Source: Clostridiales bacterium Firm_11
Lineage (GTDB): Bacteria; Bacillota; Clostridia; Christensenellales; Aristaeellaceae
DNA length: 64,000 bases
Direction: 5' to 3'
Assembly (NCBI GenBank): GCA_001604105.1
Contig: LVAQ01000014.1
Span: forward strand, 79,290 to 143,289
Positions 62,886-64,000 of the stretch are shown here, piece after piece. The position numbers and the translations under genes are program-made. The notes beneath the pieces were generated by a model that was given only the letters and a program-made list of their open reading frames with translations, ran no database searches and was not told the origin of the DNA. How positions within the stretch are numbered: position 1 is the first letter of the stretch; each line of letters opens with the position of its first letter.

Positions 62886-63614
62886 ATGAAATTTCATTCG
62901 GCACAGAATACAGCGGAGATCATCCACGGGGATTGCTTGGAGGTGATCCCCACGCTTAAAGACGGATACGCGATGGTGATCGCCGACCCGCCATATGCAT
63001 CCGGCGGTGGCGGTATCCGCGAAAAGCAGCGCTCCACCAGCGACAAATACGGCATCGACAGCCCACGCTTTGCGGATTTTGAAGGCGATGCGCGCGACCA
63101 GCGCAGCTGGGTATCCTGGATGGCGCAATGGATGAGCGCGGCGCGGAGCAAGTGTATCGACGAGGCCTTAATTGCCGTGTTTACGGACTGGCGGCAGCTG
63201 CCTAGCGTGACCGATGCCATGCAGTGGGCGGGGTGGCTGTGGCGTGGGATTGTGGTATGGGACAAGGTGAACCCCCGCCCGCAGCTGGGACGTTACAAAC
63301 AGCAATGCGAGTTTGTGGTGTGGGGCTCCAAGGGTACGATACCGCCAAATCGGGATATCGGCGTTTTACCCGGCTTATACAGCTACTCCATGCCCGCCGG
63401 GGCAAAGCGCCTGCACCAAACGGAGAAGCCTGTTCCCCTGATGTGTGACCTGTTTACGATTTGTCCGGCACGGGGCAAGGTACTGGATCCCTTTATGGGA
63501 TCGGCACCGGCGGAAGAAGCCGCGCTGATCACCGGGCATGACGTGACAGGCATCGAGGTTACCGGGCATTATTTCAACACCTCTGCAAAGCGGCTTCGCG
63601 ACTTTTGCGGGTGA
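62886..63614 (+). CDS. Phage DNA methyltransferase (N4/N6, beta-class order)
   Basis: A 242-residue methyltransferase. Catalytic motif IV is DPPY (residues 34-37); the AdoMet motif I, DPFMGSA (201-207), comes near the C-terminus, so the order is that of the beta class. In place of FxGxG it has FMGSAPAEEA, with Ala for the second Gly. Orphan, in the lysis region, so it probably protects phage DNA from host restriction. Confidence 0.85.
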   Translation: MKFHSAQNTAEIIHGDCLEVIPTLKDGYAMVIADPPYASGGGGIREKQRSTSDKYGIDSPRFADFEGDARDQRSWVSWMAQWMSAARSKCIDEALIAVFTDWRQLPSVTDAMQWAGWLWRGIVVWDKVNPRPQLGRYKQQCEFVVWGSKGTIPPNRDIGVLPGLYSYSMPAGAKRLHQTEKPVPLMCDLFTICPARGKVLDPFMGSAPAEEAALITGHDVTGIEVTGHYFNTSAKRLRDFCG

Positions 63615-63667
63615 TTTTGACGGGTACTATGGGCAGCCAGGCAGATGAAAATGAGGAGGATTATACC

Positions 63668-63970
63668 ATGGAACAGACGTGGGAAAAGGTGGTCAAGGTA
63701 CTGGCGGCGATCGGCGGCGCCATCGCGGGGGCTTTGGGCGGGTGGAACTGGTTGATGATCGTACTGCTGGCCGTGATGGTGGCTGATTACCTGAGCGGCG
63801 TAGTTGTGGCTTGGATGGGCAAAAGCCTGAAAACCGAATACGGCGGTTTATCCAGCAAGGTGGGCGCCGTGGGGCTGGCCAAAAAGGGCTTAATGATGTT
63901 GGTGGTGCTGGTGAGCGCCCTACTTGACCGAGCCGTGGGCGATAAGGTAGAATATTTTGCGCACAATTGA
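63668..63970 (+). CDS. Phage holin family protein
   Basis: A 100-residue small membrane protein of the Phage_holin_4 type. Three hydrophobic segments: about 10-25, 28-50, 72-88. The family pattern MVADYLSGVVVAWMGK and GLSSKVGAVGLAKKG is present. GAGGAGG precedes ATG 63668. It completes the lysis module. Confidence 0.9.
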   Translation: MEQTWEKVVKVLAAIGGAIAGALGGWNWLMIVLLAVMVADYLSGVVVAWMGKSLKTEYGGLSSKVGAVGLAKKGLMMLVVLVSALLDRAVGDKVEYFAHN

Positions 63971-64000
63971 AAATGGGAACCCAGAGCGTGTAAGCTGTTG

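Noticed and set aside
49199..64000. Integrative conjugative element instead of prophage
   Set aside because: No relaxase, coupling protein or type IV secretion genes are seen. Capsid, scaffold, tail, endolysin and holin genes are.

Overview
The window is one contiguous piece of a mid-to-high-GC Bacillota chromosome, most likely class Clostridia. The evidence is an L27 ribosomal protein with the N-terminal extension cleaved by Prp, prp lying between rplU and rpmA, a phosphorylating-bypass GapN, a DUF951 protein, DUF554 and DUF5317-type membrane proteins, AGGAGG-type ribosome sites and several textbook -35/-10 promoters. I cannot name the species.

Layout. 1-7.1 kb is housekeeping: the 3' part of gltB, gltD, a DUF951 protein, signal peptidase I and a DUF554 protein. 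7.2-8.2 kb (minus) is rplU-prp-rpmA. 8.4-16.5 kb is a xylo-oligosaccharide locus: a LacI-type regulator, diverging from a CUT1 ABC importer (binding protein and two permeases) followed by cytoplasmic GH120 and GH43 enzymes. 17-20 kb holds gapN and an aldo/keto reductase behind a MerR-type promoter. 20.5-28 kb has tRNA-Ala, a SUOX-like lipoprotein, a hypothetical protein, an HD-GYP phosphodiesterase with a DUF5317 protein, a GGDEF cyclase and a C39-like protein.

28.2-41.2 kb is a large divergent carbohydrate cluster around an RpiR-type regulator. The minus arm is a ManA-like cupin, DhaK, DhaL, RpiB-like and TPI-like genes. The plus arm is a class II aldolase, rpiR, an ADP-dependent sugar kinase family protein, an FGGY kinase and a ribose-type ABC importer. 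The DhaK/DhaL/RpiB/TPI set matches the logic of erythrulose-phosphate pathways, so a C4 or C5 polyol or ketose is the likely substrate (inference). 41.4-44.7 kb is a TetR regulator with two extended SDR proteins, and 44.8-48.8 kb is a ferrous-iron uptake operon (two feoA, feoB, two tiny membrane proteins, a DtxR-type regulator).

48.9-49.2 kb is a tRNA Arg-His-Gln cluster. From the 3' end of tRNA-Gln to the end of the window lies a prophage that is heavily rearranged. It has a large serine recombinase, early genes (DUF2800, DUF2815, polymerase and helicase fragments), head genes, HicAB, tail fragments and a lysis module with a methyltransferase. Gene pieces are truncated, fused and inverted. 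One gene, DUF2815, is split into two halves on opposite strands 3.4 kb apart.
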